DNA of 64,000 nt from Rufibacter roseus (lineage in GTDB: Bacteria; Bacteroidota; Bacteroidia; Cytophagales; Hymenobacteraceae): assembly GCF_001647285.1 (NCBI RefSeq), contig NZ_LRML01000002.1, positions 456,706 to 520,705 on the forward strand, read 5' to 3'. Within the stretch, counting starts at the first letter, position 1, and every line of letters begins with the position of its first letter. The notes beneath the pieces are model-generated. The model did not search any database. It was given only the letters and a program-made list of their open reading frames with translations, and had not been told where the DNA came from. The position numbers and the translations under genes were made by a program. This document shows positions 50,955 to 59,613 of this stretch, piece by piece.

Positions 50955-52751
50955 TTACATTCTTTCTGGCACTGAAATACCCAGCAAGCCCATCATAAAC
51001 TTAATAGTCTGAGCCACCTGCCGTGATAAAGCAATCCGGAAGCTTAGCACCTGCGCATTGGGCTCCTGGAAAATGGGTACTTCTGTATAGAAGCGGTTGT
51101 AAGTCTTGGCTAGATCAAAAGCATACTGTGCAACTATAGACGGAGCGTAATTCTTAGCGGCATCAGCCACTACTGAGCTAACATAGTTCAGCAGAATAAG
51201 AGCTTCCCGTTCTGTTTCATGCAGCGTTTCTACCTCTGTAAAATCAGTGCTATCTGAGGCTACGCCCATATCAGCGGCTTTACGTTGAATGGCGGCAATA
51301 CGGGCGTGGGTGTACTGAATGAACGGCCCGGTATTTCCTTTGAAGTCAATAGACTCTTCTGGGTTGAACAACATCCGCTTTTTAGGGTCTACTTTAAGCA
51401 GAAAGTATTTTAAGGCGCCCATAGCCAAGGTGTGGTACAGTTGCTGCGCCTCTTCAGAGCTAAACCCGTCAATCTTGCCCAGTTCGTCTGTTTTCTGACG
51501 GGCAGTGTCAATCATTTCATCCACCAGCTCATCAGCGTCTACCACAGTCCCCTCTCTAGATTTCATCTTGCCGCTAGGCAAGTCTACCATACCATAAGAT
51601 AAATGGAAGATACCCTCTGCGTAAGACTTGCCTAACTTCTTCAGAACTGCCTTTAACACCTGGAAGTGGTAATTCTGCTCATCGGCTACCACATACACGC
51701 TTTGGTCGTACTGAAAATCCTCGTATTTCAGTTCAGCCGTACCCAAGTCTTGGGTAATGTAAACCGAGGTTCCGTCCGCGCGGAGCAGCAGTTTCTCGTC
51801 TAAACCTTCTTCAGTTAAGTCAACCCAAACAGAGCCGTCTGCCTTCTTGAAGAATACGCCTTTGTCTAACCCTTCCTCTACCCGGTCTTTCCCCAATAAA
51901 TAGGTGTTTGACTCGTAGTAGAATTTGTCAAAGTCAACTCCTATGTTTTTATAGGTAGCATGGAAGCCGTCATACACCCAGCCATTCATTTTCTCCCAAA
52001 GAGCAATGGTTTCCTGATCGCCTTGCTCCCACTTCTGCAGCATTTCCTGGGCTTCCATCATAAGAGGAGCCTGTTTCTTAGCCTGCTCTTTCTCCACTCC
52101 CTGCGCTACCAGTTCTTCAATTTCCTGCTTATAGGCTTTGTCAAACTCTACATAATATTTCCCAACCAAATGGTCACCTTTAATATTGGCACTTTCAGGA
52201 GTCTCACCATTCCCGAATTTTTCATAGGCAATCATGGACTTGCAGATGTGAATACCGCGGTCGTTCACCAAGTTGGCTTTCACCACTTCATTACCGGCAG
52301 CTTTCAAAATCTCAGACACAGAATAACCTAGGAAGTTGTTTCGTAGGTGACCCAGGTGAAGGGGCTTGTTCGTGTTTGGAGAGGAATACTCAACCACAAC
52401 CTTCTGTTTTTGGCCTGTTTTTCCGAAATCAGCTCCAAAACTGTTGACCTGCTCTGAAAACAGCTGCAACCAGACGTTGTCTTTAATTTCTATGTTCAAG
52501 AAGCCCTTCACTACGTTGTAGCCTGCCACTTGCTCTGCATTCTGCACCAATGATTCGCCTAAGGCCTGCCCTATTTGCTCAGGTCCTTTGCCCAAGGCTT
52601 TGGTGAGCGGGAAAGTAACGAACGTGAAAGTGCCGGCAAACTCTTTACGGGTAGGCTGCAGGTTAATTTGCTCAGCGGGAAACGCGTGTTGAAAAGTATC
52701 TTGTAAGGCTTGGCTCAGCGCCTGCGCTATCTGTGCTTCTAATTGTTTCAT
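50955..52751 (-). CDS. argS: Arginyl-tRNA synthetase
   Basis: Charges tRNA-Arg. The 598 residues contain the N-terminal ArgRS additional domain (about 1-100), the catalytic HIGH-type motif HLGH (132-135 in PLHLGHLRNN), class I core with YVVADEQNYHFQVLKAVL and SYGMVDLPSGKMKSREGTVV (KMSKS region degenerate), and the anticodon-binding helical domain at the C-terminus. R copy 21 (52404-52443) lies in the linker between the N-terminal and catalytic domains (residues about 103-117, NSFGADFGKTGQKQ). Start at ATG 52751, 7 bases after the arginase gene on the same strand. Confidence 0.97.
   Translation of the reverse strand: MKQLEAQIAQALSQALQDTFQHAFPAEQINLQPTRKEFAGTFTFVTFPLTKALGKGPEQIGQALGESLVQNAEQVAGYNVVKGFLNIEIKDNVWLQLFSEQVNSFGADFGKTGQKQKVVVEYSSPNTNKPLHLGHLRNNFLGYSVSEILKAAGNEVVKANLVNDRGIHICKSMIAYEKFGNGETPESANIKGDHLVGKYYVEFDKAYKQEIEELVAQGVEKEQAKKQAPLMMEAQEMLQKWEQGDQETIALWEKMNGWVYDGFHATYKNIGVDFDKFYYESNTYLLGKDRVEEGLDKGVFFKKADGSVWVDLTEEGLDEKLLLRADGTSVYITQDLGTAELKYEDFQYDQSVYVVADEQNYHFQVLKAVLKKLGKSYAEGIFHLSYGMVDLPSGKMKSREGTVVDADELVDEMIDTARQKTDELGKIDGFSSEEAQQLYHTLAMGALKYFLLKVDPKKRMLFNPEESIDFKGNTGPFIQYTHARIAAIQRKAADMGVASDSTDFTEVETLHETEREALILLNYVSSVVADAAKNYAPSIVAQYAFDLAKTYNRFYTEVPIFQEPNAQVLSFRIALSRQVAQTIKFMMGLLGISVPERM
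52404..52443. repeat. R palindrome copy 21, inside argS
   Basis: CTGTTTTTGGCCTGTTTTTCC, then GAAATCAGCTCCAAAACTG. It matches the intergenic copies closely along its whole length but is inside a coding region, encoding linker residues 103-117. Confidence 0.85.
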
Positions 52752-52758
52752 GGGTACG

Positions 52759-53742
52759 TTATGCGGTGGCCGTTGAAGTTTGTTCTGCTTGATCTAGCCG
52801 CTGCTCAATGGCCTGGGTAGTGTGTTCTAATATTTCAAAGGCATTTTGTGCCATGGTGTTTTCTGCATCTAACGTAGGGTTGATTTCCACCATCTCAAAG
52901 CAAACCACTTTAGGGTCACTTACCAAGCGGTAACATAGCTCCTTGGCCTGCTCCACATTTAGCCCCACCTCCACCGGCGTGCCGGTACCTTTAGAGAACT
53001 TTGAGTCCAGGCTATCTACGTCAAAAGAAACATATAAAATATCGCAATCCTTAAGTCTGCTCAGGGCTTCATCAGCCACTTGCTCAATGCCTTTGGCAAT
53101 GACTTCAGGGTACGTAAAGTTTTTGATGTTGTGCTTGTCAAACAAATATACCTCTGGCTTCTCATAGCTGCGGGTCACAATGTAGACAATGTGTTCGTGC
53201 TTGATCTTTGGTTCCTCTGACCCCACTCTTTTCAAAGATTCCCAGAAGAATATAGTCTCCGGGTCCGGATCATTCACCTTGCAATCTAAGTTATCCTCGG
53301 CCAAAGAGGCGGCCAAAGGCATACCGTGCATGTTACCAGAAGGCGTGGTGTACGGCGAGTGGATATCGGCGTGGGCATCAACCCAAATTACCCCCAGCGT
53401 TTTGTCTGGATAAACAGATTTTATACCAGCAATGGTACCTCCGGCGTTAGAATGATCACCTGCCAGCACCAAAGGGAACATTCCAAGCTCTAATGTTTGT
53501 TCAACGGTGTGGCTAATGCGTTTATAGGTCTGCAGAATGCTGTCAATGTACTTGGCGTGCGGGAAGAGGTTCTTCTCAAACATAACGTCATTGAAGTTAG
53601 GCACCTCTACAGAAGTAAACCTTTTGAAATAATCTGAGTTTTTGTTTAAGCACGCTATTTTAAGGGCATCTACGCCCAAACTAGCTCCGCGCTTACCGGC
53701 ACCCAGCTCAGATTTTACTTCAATAAGCCTTATTTTTTTCAT
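52759..53742 (-). CDS. Arginase/agmatinase superfamily ureohydrolase
   Basis: Hydrolyses arginine to ornithine and urea, or a related guanidino compound. The 327 residues contain the manganese ligands: GDHSNAGGTIAG (His97), WVDAHADIHSPYTTPSGNMHGMPLA (Asp122, His124, Asp126), and SFDVDSLDSKFSKGTGTPVEVGL (two Asp). The sequence is closer to arginase/formimidoylglutamase than to agmatinase by its GNMHGMP and GTPVEVGL segments, but specificity is inferred. Start ATG 53742, codirectional with argS, which follows 7 bases downstream, hence one transcript. The arginine decarboxylase gene is divergent, 85 bases away. Confidence 0.9.
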   Translation of the reverse strand: MKKIRLIEVKSELGAGKRGASLGVDALKIACLNKNSDYFKRFTSVEVPNFNDVMFEKNLFPHAKYIDSILQTYKRISHTVEQTLELGMFPLVLAGDHSNAGGTIAGIKSVYPDKTLGVIWVDAHADIHSPYTTPSGNMHGMPLAASLAEDNLDCKVNDPDPETIFFWESLKRVGSEEPKIKHEHIVYIVTRSYEKPEVYLFDKHNIKNFTYPEVIAKGIEQVADEALSRLKDCDILYVSFDVDSLDSKFSKGTGTPVEVGLNVEQAKELCYRLVSDPKVVCFEMVEINPTLDAENTMAQNAFEILEHTTQAIEQRLDQAEQTSTATA

Positions 53743-53827
53743 TCGAATCGGAACCTAGTTTTTGCAAAGATGGTAAAATAGAACCAATATTGCACGTTAC
53801 CCGCATTCGTACGGCTACTACTTTATA

Positions 53828-55231
53828 ATGGATAAATACACCGATCTCATTCACCAAACCTTTGATTTCCCCACCGAGGAATTCACCGTAACCAATAATG
53901 AACTCTCTTTCAACGGCATCCCGATGATGGAGCTGGTAAAGCAGTACGGCACTCCGTTACGGCTTACCTATTTGCCTAAAATCAGCTCACAGATACAAAA
54001 GGCGAAAATCCTTTTCAGGGAGTCAATGGAGAAGTTGAATTACCAGGGCACCTATACCTATTGCTACTGCACTAAGTCCAGTCACTTTTCTTTTGTACTG
54101 GAAGAGGCGCTGAAGAATGACATACATATTGAAACTTCGTCTTCTTTCGACATGCCAATTATCAGGGCGCTGTACGAGAAAGGTAAGGTAAATAAAGATG
54201 TGTTTGTAGTTTGCAACGGCTTTAAGCGAGAGCTATACCGCAACCACATCACCTCTATGATCAACGATGGCTTCCGGAACGTAACTCCGGTGTTAGATCA
54301 CTTAGGTGAAATTGACCATTATGAGGAGCATGTGACGGGCCAATGTCAGGTGGGTATTCGATTGGCCTCTGACGAGGAGCCTAAGTTCCAGTTCTACACC
54401 TCCCGTTTAGGCGTGAACTACAACGATGTGGTGGGCCTTTATGAGAACAAGATCAAGAACAACCCCAAGTTCAAGCTCAAGATGCTCCACTATTTTATTA
54501 ACACGGGCATTAAAGATACCTCTTACTACTGGTCAGAATTGAGCCGCTTCGTGCACAAGTATTGTGAAATGAAGAAGCTGTGCCCAGAGCTAGATACTAT
54601 TGACATTGGTGGCGGTTTCCCTATTAAAACCTCTATTCAGTTCGATTACAATTACCGGTACATGATTGAGGAGATTCTACGGACTATCCAAAGAATTTGC
54701 CGCGAAGAAGGTGTGCCTGAGCCACATATCTTCACTGAGTTCGGAATTTATACCGTGGGTGAAAGTGGTGCGCACATCTATTCAGTATTAGACAGCAAAC
54801 TGCAGAACGACAAAGAGCTCTGGTACATGATTGACGGCTCGTTTATCACAAATTTGCCAGATACCTGGGCTTTGAACCAGCGTTACATCTTGCTGGCCCT
54901 GAACAATTGGGATAAAGAATACCAACGTCTGAACTTGGGTGGTTTGACCTGCGACAGCCAGGACTACTATAACTCTGAGATGCACTCGTTTCAGGTGTTC
55001 TTGCCTAAGCTATCCAAAGAGAAGCCGGAGCCACAGTATATTGGTTTCTTCCATACGGGTGCATACCAAGAAAGCCTCAGTGGCTACGGTGGCATTAAAC
55101 ATTGTCTTATTCCATCGCCTAAACACGTCATCATAGATCGTGAGGAGGATGGCAGTCTAAAGTCATGGGTTTTTGCCGAAGAGCAGAACGTTGACTCAAT
55201 GCTGGAGATTTTAGGTTATAAGAATAAATAA
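53828..55231 (+). CDS. speA: Arginine decarboxylase (short, fold III, PLP-dependent)
   Basis: Converts arginine to agmatine for polyamine synthesis. The 467 residues show the alanine-racemase-like barrel: PLP Lys83 in YCYCTKSSHFSFV, ETSSSFDMPIIRALYEKGK, RLGVNYNDVVG, the phosphate-binding IDIGGGFPIKTS (near 264) and the second-domain CDSQDYY and HTGAYQESLSGYGG segments (substrate contacts; Cys in GLTCDSQD). It is shorter than E. coli SpeA (about 650) and like those of Cytophagales. Start at ATG 53828. Divergent from arginase, so it competes for the same substrate; the 85-base shared region likely carries the control. Confidence 0.92.
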   Translation: MDKYTDLIHQTFDFPTEEFTVTNNELSFNGIPMMELVKQYGTPLRLTYLPKISSQIQKAKILFRESMEKLNYQGTYTYCYCTKSSHFSFVLEEALKNDIHIETSSSFDMPIIRALYEKGKVNKDVFVVCNGFKRELYRNHITSMINDGFRNVTPVLDHLGEIDHYEEHVTGQCQVGIRLASDEEPKFQFYTSRLGVNYNDVVGLYENKIKNNPKFKLKMLHYFINTGIKDTSYYWSELSRFVHKYCEMKKLCPELDTIDIGGGFPIKTSIQFDYNYRYMIEEILRTIQRICREEGVPEPHIFTEFGIYTVGESGAHIYSVLDSKLQNDKELWYMIDGSFITNLPDTWALNQRYILLALNNWDKEYQRLNLGGLTCDSQDYYNSEMHSFQVFLPKLSKEKPEPQYIGFFHTGAYQESLSGYGGIKHCLIPSPKHVIIDREEDGSLKSWVFAEEQNVDSMLEILGYKNK

Positions 55232-55267
55232 TTTTAACAAAGTGCTTCATAATTGCCACAAAAAGCG

Positions 55268-55275
55268 TAGCTTTG
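55268..55275 (+). promoter_or_regulatory. Possible -7 box for the small lipoprotein gene
   Basis: TAGCTTTG matches TAnnTTTG exactly, 35 bases before the ATG. No -33 TTTG at standard distance; TTG is 12 bases upstream only. Confidence 0.4.
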
Positions 55276-55310
55276 ACGTAGTATACGCACACTTGTAGAT
55301 TAAACTTTTT

Positions 55311-55475
55311 ATGAAGAATTTGTTACTTGTAGCCGCCATTGGCATGTTGAGCCTTGCTTCTTGCAGATCTTCTACCTGCCCAGCATACGCACAGAAGACA
55401 GACCGTGCCGAAAACCAGAACGTGATGGTGAAAGCCAACCCAGAGGTTCAGGCTACTAGCAGAGTAAATGGATAA
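55311..55475 (+). CDS. Small lipoprotein of 54 residues
   Basis: Short frame starting ATG 55311 with a clear lipoprotein signal, MKNLLLVAAIGMLSLASC, anchored Cys18, followed by RSSTCPAYAQKTDRAENQN and a polar tail ending VQATSRVNG. A strong terminator follows 27 bases later, supporting a real gene. Possible promoter TAGCTTTG at 55268-55275. Similar small lipoproteins are common in Bacteroidota. No function known. The second Cys near 23 could form a disulfide. Confidence 0.72.
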   Translation: MKNLLLVAAIGMLSLASCRSSTCPAYAQKTDRAENQNVMVKANPEVQATSRVNG

Positions 55476-55502
55476 ACCTATCTCTGATAGATTGACAGAT
55501 AT

Positions 55503-55529
55503 AAAAAGCCGGAATTATTCCGGCTTTTT
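55503..55529 (+). terminator. Terminator of the small lipoprotein gene
   Basis: AAAAAGCCGGAAT with ATTCCGGCTTTTT (12-13 bp stem, T-rich tail). Convergent side holds R copy 22 and gmhB. Confidence 0.9.
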
Positions 55530-55654
55530 TGTTTTTATACTGGTGTAGGTTTAAAGGCCTGTCAGAATCAGATCAACTTAAGACACTTTATCCTAGTCAA
55601 TGTTTTTAACTAAACCGGCTAGAGTTTATAGTTTTACTTTTCTATAGTGCTGAA

Positions 55655-55694
55655 GCTGTTTTTTGCCTGTTTTCAGAAATAGACGCATAAAATA
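55655..55694. repeat. R palindrome copy 22
   Basis: GCTGTTTTTTGCCTGTTTTCA, then GAAATAGACGCATAAAATA; right arm worn. It ends directly at the gmhB stop codon. Confidence 0.6.
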
Positions 55695-56228
55695 TCAATG
55701 TTCCATGGTAATGAAGTGGGCAGCCTCCAGTAAATCCTTTGCCTGCCATTGATGAGTTGTAGGAGGGTATTCCCCTACCAGAATAGACTTCACTCCTACT
55801 TTAAAAGCCGCTTCTACATCTCGCATTTTGTCCCCCACCAGCCAACTATGCGCTGGGTCTATGTTAAACCGCGCCATTGCTTTCTCCAGCATGAGACTAT
55901 TAGGTTTACGTGCTAAAGATTCTGAAAAATTTGGGTGCCCCGGTGCCATGTAAAGTGCATCTAACAAGTTGCCGCATTCCCTTTGTAGCTTCTCATGGCA
56001 AGCCAATACATCAGATTTGCTGTAGATGCCTTTGGCCACCCCCGCTTGGTTTGTTACTACGATCAAATAATAACCCGCCTTCTTTAACATAGCCAATGCT
56101 TCGGGCACTCCTGGGCAAACTTCAAAATCAGAGAGCCGCCAAGTATAGTCACCGCGCTCCAAGTTCAACACTCCATCACGATCCAGAAAAATGGCTTTGT
56201 TTTTCGGCAACTGTATATTCTCTTCCAT
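55695..56228 (-). CDS. gmhB: HAD phosphatase, GmhB type (heptose bisphosphate phosphatase)
   Basis: Probably D-glycero-D-manno-heptose-1,7-bisphosphate 7-phosphatase, for lipopolysaccharide heptose precursors, 177 residues. HAD motifs: FLDRDGVLN with nucleophile Asp16 and Asp18, VVTNQAGVAKGIYS (Thr/Asn site), Lys in ARKPNSLMLEKA and motif III DKMRDVEAAFKVGVKS with its Asp. A zinc loop of typical GmhB (cysteines) is not evident: only one Cys in the relevant stretch (LQRECGNLL), so it may be the variant without zinc or a related histidinol-phosphatase-type enzyme. Start at ATG 56228. Divergent from hemG. Confidence 0.8.
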   Translation of the reverse strand: MEENIQLPKNKAIFLDRDGVLNLERGDYTWRLSDFEVCPGVPEALAMLKKAGYYLIVVTNQAGVAKGIYSKSDVLACHEKLQRECGNLLDALYMAPGHPNFSESLARKPNSLMLEKAMARFNIDPAHSWLVGDKMRDVEAAFKVGVKSILVGEYPPTTHQWQAKDLLEAAHFITMEH

Positions 56229-56272
56229 AGCCTCTAAATTAACGGCTTCTGCACATAATTGAAGAGCAAAAA

Positions 56273-56316
56273 TTGTTTATAGGCTAATTTCTCTAAAAAG
56301 GCTCCAAATCAAACAG
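56273..56316. repeat. R palindrome copy 27, degenerate
   Basis: TTGTTTATAGGCTAATTTCTC, then TAAAAAGGCTCCAAATCAAACAG. Arms recognisable at the ends, middle altered. Divergent gap between gmhB and hemG. Confidence 0.45.
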
Positions 56317-56358
56317 AGGTAGTTCACGTATTTCTGAAGCAAAGCTTTTGTTTAGTAC

Positions 56359-57699
56359 ATGAGAGTAGCCATTATAGGAGCAGGAATATCAGGGTTGGCC
56401 GTGGCGTACTACCTCCAAAAACTTGGAATGCGGTATGACTTGTTTGAAGCCGAGGCCGAAGCAGGTGGCTTAATCAAAAGCCCCCGTGTGGGTGACTATC
56501 AGCTTGAGTTAGGGCCGCATTCGCTGCAACTTACCCCTGATCTACAAGAATTATTGCATGAGCTGAAACTTAATGATGAAATTGTGCAGCCAGCACAGGT
56601 CTCTCAGAATCGTTTTATCCGCAAAGACGGCAAGTACCATTGCCTCCCCAACTCACCGGTTAAGTTACTGATGAGTTCTTTCTTTAGCTGGCGCACCAAA
56701 TTACAGATTGCCCAGGAGCCTCAGAAGCCTGTCCAAGATATTCCAGAAGAAACAATAAGCCACTTTTTCAAACGACGTTTTGGGCAGGAGGTGGTGGATT
56801 ACTTGGTGAAGCCTATGGTAGCTGGCATTTATGGCGGAGACCCTGATCAACTGCTGCTTGAGAAAACTTTTCCGTACATCAAAGAAATGGAAAAACAGCA
56901 CGGCTCCATACTTAAGGCCCTCACCAAAGAAGAGCAGCCAGACCGCCATCCTGTTTTTACCTTAACCCATGGCTTGCAGGCACTACCCAAAGCAATTGCG
57001 TCAAAGCTAATTTCGCTGCACCTAGATCACCAAGTTGAAATGGTGCATCGTACCCATGGCAAATATTTTCTGAGTATCAAGAATGATGAAGAAGGCCTTA
57101 GCGAAGTAGAATATGATGCTGTGATAATGGCGTTACCCGCGCATAAGGCTGCCGAACAACTGGAGTACACGGCTCCGGGCCTGGCCGCGGCACTGCAGAA
57201 CGTCACCTATTCCCCTATGGCGGTGGTCCATTCTGCTTATCATAAGCATACCATTGGCCATGACGTAAATGGTTTTGGTGCCTTGCACCCGGCTAAAGAA
57301 AAGCAATTTACAGCGGGCTCTATCTGGAGCAGTTCTCTCTTCCCTCGCCTCTGCCCCGACGATGAAGTTCTTTTCTCTTCATTTGTGGGAGGAACCCAGG
57401 CTCCTATTCATACCCATTACCCTGAAACGGAGATCAAACACCGTACTCATATTGAGCTCAAGGCTAACTACAATATTTCGGCTGATACTCCACTGTTTCA
57501 ACATTGCCAGGTATGGCCTCAGGCAATTCCGCAGCCTGATATGTTTATTTTGGATGTGCACGAATTGGTTTCAAAGCTGGAGAAGGAAAAATTGTTTGCC
57601 TGCGCCAACTGGATGGCAGGTCCCTCAGTACCAGACTGCATACGCTATGCACGACAATTGGCCCAAAAAATATATTCCATGCTGCCTTCCGTGCAATAA
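56359..57699 (+). CDS. hemG: Protoporphyrinogen oxidase, FAD-dependent HemY type
   Basis: Oxidises protoporphyrinogen IX (or coproporphyrinogen III) in haem synthesis. The 446 residues start with FAD-binding GAGISGLAVAYYLQKLG (about 7-23) and FEAEAEAGGLIKSPRVGDYQLELGPHSL. Middle features: VDYLVKPMVAGIYGGDPDQL, a hallmark of the PPOX family, and the late FAD-binding LFACANWMAGPSVPDCI. Length is as expected. Databases use hemG or hemY for this enzyme type; it is the FAD oxidase, not the E. coli flavodoxin-like HemG. It is 24 bases ahead of the glycosyltransferase gene. Confidence 0.92.
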   Translation: MRVAIIGAGISGLAVAYYLQKLGMRYDLFEAEAEAGGLIKSPRVGDYQLELGPHSLQLTPDLQELLHELKLNDEIVQPAQVSQNRFIRKDGKYHCLPNSPVKLLMSSFFSWRTKLQIAQEPQKPVQDIPEETISHFFKRRFGQEVVDYLVKPMVAGIYGGDPDQLLLEKTFPYIKEMEKQHGSILKALTKEEQPDRHPVFTLTHGLQALPKAIASKLISLHLDHQVEMVHRTHGKYFLSIKNDEEGLSEVEYDAVIMALPAHKAAEQLEYTAPGLAAALQNVTYSPMAVVHSAYHKHTIGHDVNGFGALHPAKEKQFTAGSIWSSSLFPRLCPDDEVLFSSFVGGTQAPIHTHYPETEIKHRTHIELKANYNISADTPLFQHCQVWPQAIPQPDMFILDVHELVSKLEKEKLFACANWMAGPSVPDCIRYARQLAQKIYSMLPSVQ

Positions 57700-57723
57700 A
57701 CCTGATTCATCTATATTTGGGGG

Positions 57724-58455
57724 ATGAAAGAGTCGGTGGTGGTTATCCCTACATATAATGAGATAGAAAATATTCAGGCTATTATCCGGAAGGTATTTTC
57801 TTTGCCCCACCCTTTTCATGTATTGATTGTAGATGACAACTCACCTGACGGTACAGCCGAAGCTGTCATGCAACTGCAGTCAGAGTACCCAGACCGGCTT
57901 TTTCTGGAGCAACGTAAAGGTAAGTTAGGTTTAGGAACGGCCTATATACACGGCTTCAAATATGCCTTGCGCTCGGGTTATCAGTATATTTTTGAAATGG
58001 ATGCTGATTTCTCGCATAACCCCGAGGATTTGGTACGGCTATACCACGCTTGCGCACAGGAAGGGAATGACATGGCTATTGGTAGCCGATACAGCAACGG
58101 GGTAAATGTGGTGAACTGGCCCATGAGCAGAGTACTTCTTTCTTACTTTGCCAGCCGCTATGTCCGTTTAATTACAGGCATGCCCATACATGACGCCACC
58201 GCTGGTTTTAAATGTTATACCCGTAGAGTATTGGAGACAATCAATCTTGACCGGATTCGGTTTATTGGCTACGCCTTTCAGATTGAGATGAAGTTTCTGA
58301 CGTACAAATACGGCTTTAAAATTATTGAAGTACCTATTATATTCACTGACCGTACCAAAGGACAATCTAAGATGAGCAAGGGTATCATTAGAGAGGCATT
58401 TCTTGGGGTAATTCAGATGAAGGTTAGCAGTTACTTCCGGAGTTTTGCCAGATAA
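57724..58455 (+). CDS. Polyprenol-phosphate mannosyltransferase (DPM1-like GT2)
   Basis: Inverting GT2 glycosyltransferase of 243 residues. The nucleotide-binding start is VVIPTYNEIENIQAII, then IVDDNSPDGTAEAV (Asp motif), EQRKGKLGLGTAYIHGFKYA, the DxD region EMDADFSHNPEDL, GSRYSNGVNVVNWP, and the C-terminal FTDRTKGQSKMSKGII. This block order is typical of dolichol-phosphate mannose synthase relatives in bacteria, which charge undecaprenyl phosphate with mannose or glucose. No transmembrane domain at the C-terminus. Codirectional with hemG (24-base gap), a common pairing by chance or operon. Confidence 0.92.
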   Translation: MKESVVVIPTYNEIENIQAIIRKVFSLPHPFHVLIVDDNSPDGTAEAVMQLQSEYPDRLFLEQRKGKLGLGTAYIHGFKYALRSGYQYIFEMDADFSHNPEDLVRLYHACAQEGNDMAIGSRYSNGVNVVNWPMSRVLLSYFASRYVRLITGMPIHDATAGFKCYTRRVLETINLDRIRFIGYAFQIEMKFLTYKYGFKIIEVPIIFTDRTKGQSKMSKGIIREAFLGVIQMKVSSYFRSFAR

Positions 58456-58465
58456 ACCTGCTATG

Positions 58466-58507
58466 GCTGTTTTTCGCCTGTTTTTCTAAAAACACCGCTA
58501 AACCAGC
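58466..58507. repeat. R palindrome copy 23
   Basis: GCTGTTTTTCGCCTGTTTTTC, then TAAAAACACCGCTAAACCAGC. Centre TTTTTCTAAAAA is the reverse of the usual TTTTTAGAAAAA. In a codirectional gap, 11 bases past the glycosyltransferase stop. Confidence 0.75.
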
Positions 58508-58640
58508 GCAACAATTCTTTTTCTGTGGTTTTGCCACAGATTCACCGTATCTTTCAGACTTTGTACTGGTGTAACACTGGCTACAAAGGGTAATAATCGC
58601 TTCTTTTCAAGCCGAGGTGTTTGGCTAATTATTCATTACT

Positions 58641-59597
58641 GTGGAAACAAACATTTATTTCTGGGTAGGATTTAACGCATTCGTGGTGGCCTTACTGGCT
58701 CTTGACCTTTTCGTATTCCATAGAAAAACCCATGTAGTTAAAATAAAGGAAGCCCTTTTATGGAGTGCTTTTTGGGTTCTGCTTTCTTTAGCGTTCAATG
58801 TAGGTATTTACTATTGGAAAGGTAGCGGACCGGCCCTTGAGTTCTTGACGGCTTATCTGATAGAGAAATCACTGAGCGTTGACAACCTGTTCGTCTTTAT
58901 TCTCATCTTCAATTTTTTTCAGGTGCCTGCTGCATTTCAGCATAAAATTCTTTTTTGGGGAGTTTTAGGAGCCTTGTTCTTCAGAGGCGTATTTATATTA
59001 GCAGGTGTTGCCTTACTAGCCAAGTTCCACTTCATTATTTACATACTGGGCGCATTCCTAATCTTTACAGGCGCTAAAATGGCCTTCAGTTCCGGAGACG
59101 AAGAGATAGACCCAGACAGTAACCCTATACTTAAATTCGTTAGCCGCTATATGCCCGTGACTAAACGGCACTACGGTGACAAATTCTTTGTAAAAATTGA
59201 TAAGACGCTTTTTGCTACCCCTCTGTTTTTGGTGTTGGTTATGGTAGAAACCACAGATGTGGTATTTGCCGCTGACTCTATTCCGGCTATTCTGGCTATT
59301 TCAAAAGATCCCTTTATAGTTTACACCTCAAATGTTTTTGCGTTGCTTGGCTTACGGGCACTTTATTTTGCCTTAGCCGGAATTATGCAGCTTTTCCATT
59401 ATCTGCACTATGGCTTGTCTTTAATTCTAGTTTTCATAGGTATAAAACTAGTGTTGTCAGATATCTACCACATGAACATGGTGGTGGCTCTTACAGTGGT
59501 AGCGTTTATCTTAACTGTGTCTGTTATTCTTTCACTGGTGTTTCCTAAAAAGGATAAACCCACCATGCCTTTTCCTGATGAGGAAGGAGTAGAGTAG
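58641..59597 (+). CDS. TerC/Alx family integral membrane protein
   Basis: Membrane protein of 318 residues with about eight helices. It starts with GTG (METNIYFWVGFNAFVVALLA); no ATG is near. Signature parts: SVDNLFVFILIFNFFQVPAAFQHK and VETTDVVFAADSIPAILAIS, with the buried Asp residues (D in LSVDN and DVVFAADS) characteristic of TerC/Alx proteins. Such proteins may export metals (manganese, cadmium-type stress) or act in secretion of exoenzymes; the precise cargo is unknown. Followed by the R hairpin of copy 24 only 16 bases past the stop. Confidence 0.93.
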   Translation: METNIYFWVGFNAFVVALLALDLFVFHRKTHVVKIKEALLWSAFWVLLSLAFNVGIYYWKGSGPALEFLTAYLIEKSLSVDNLFVFILIFNFFQVPAAFQHKILFWGVLGALFFRGVFILAGVALLAKFHFIIYILGAFLIFTGAKMAFSSGDEEIDPDSNPILKFVSRYMPVTKRHYGDKFFVKIDKTLFATPLFLVLVMVETTDVVFAADSIPAILAISKDPFIVYTSNVFALLGLRALYFALAGIMQLFHYLHYGLSLILVFIGIKLVLSDIYHMNMVVALTVVAFILTVSVILSLVFPKKDKPTMPFPDEEGVE

Positions 59598-59613
59598 CCT
59601 ATATCAACGTACA

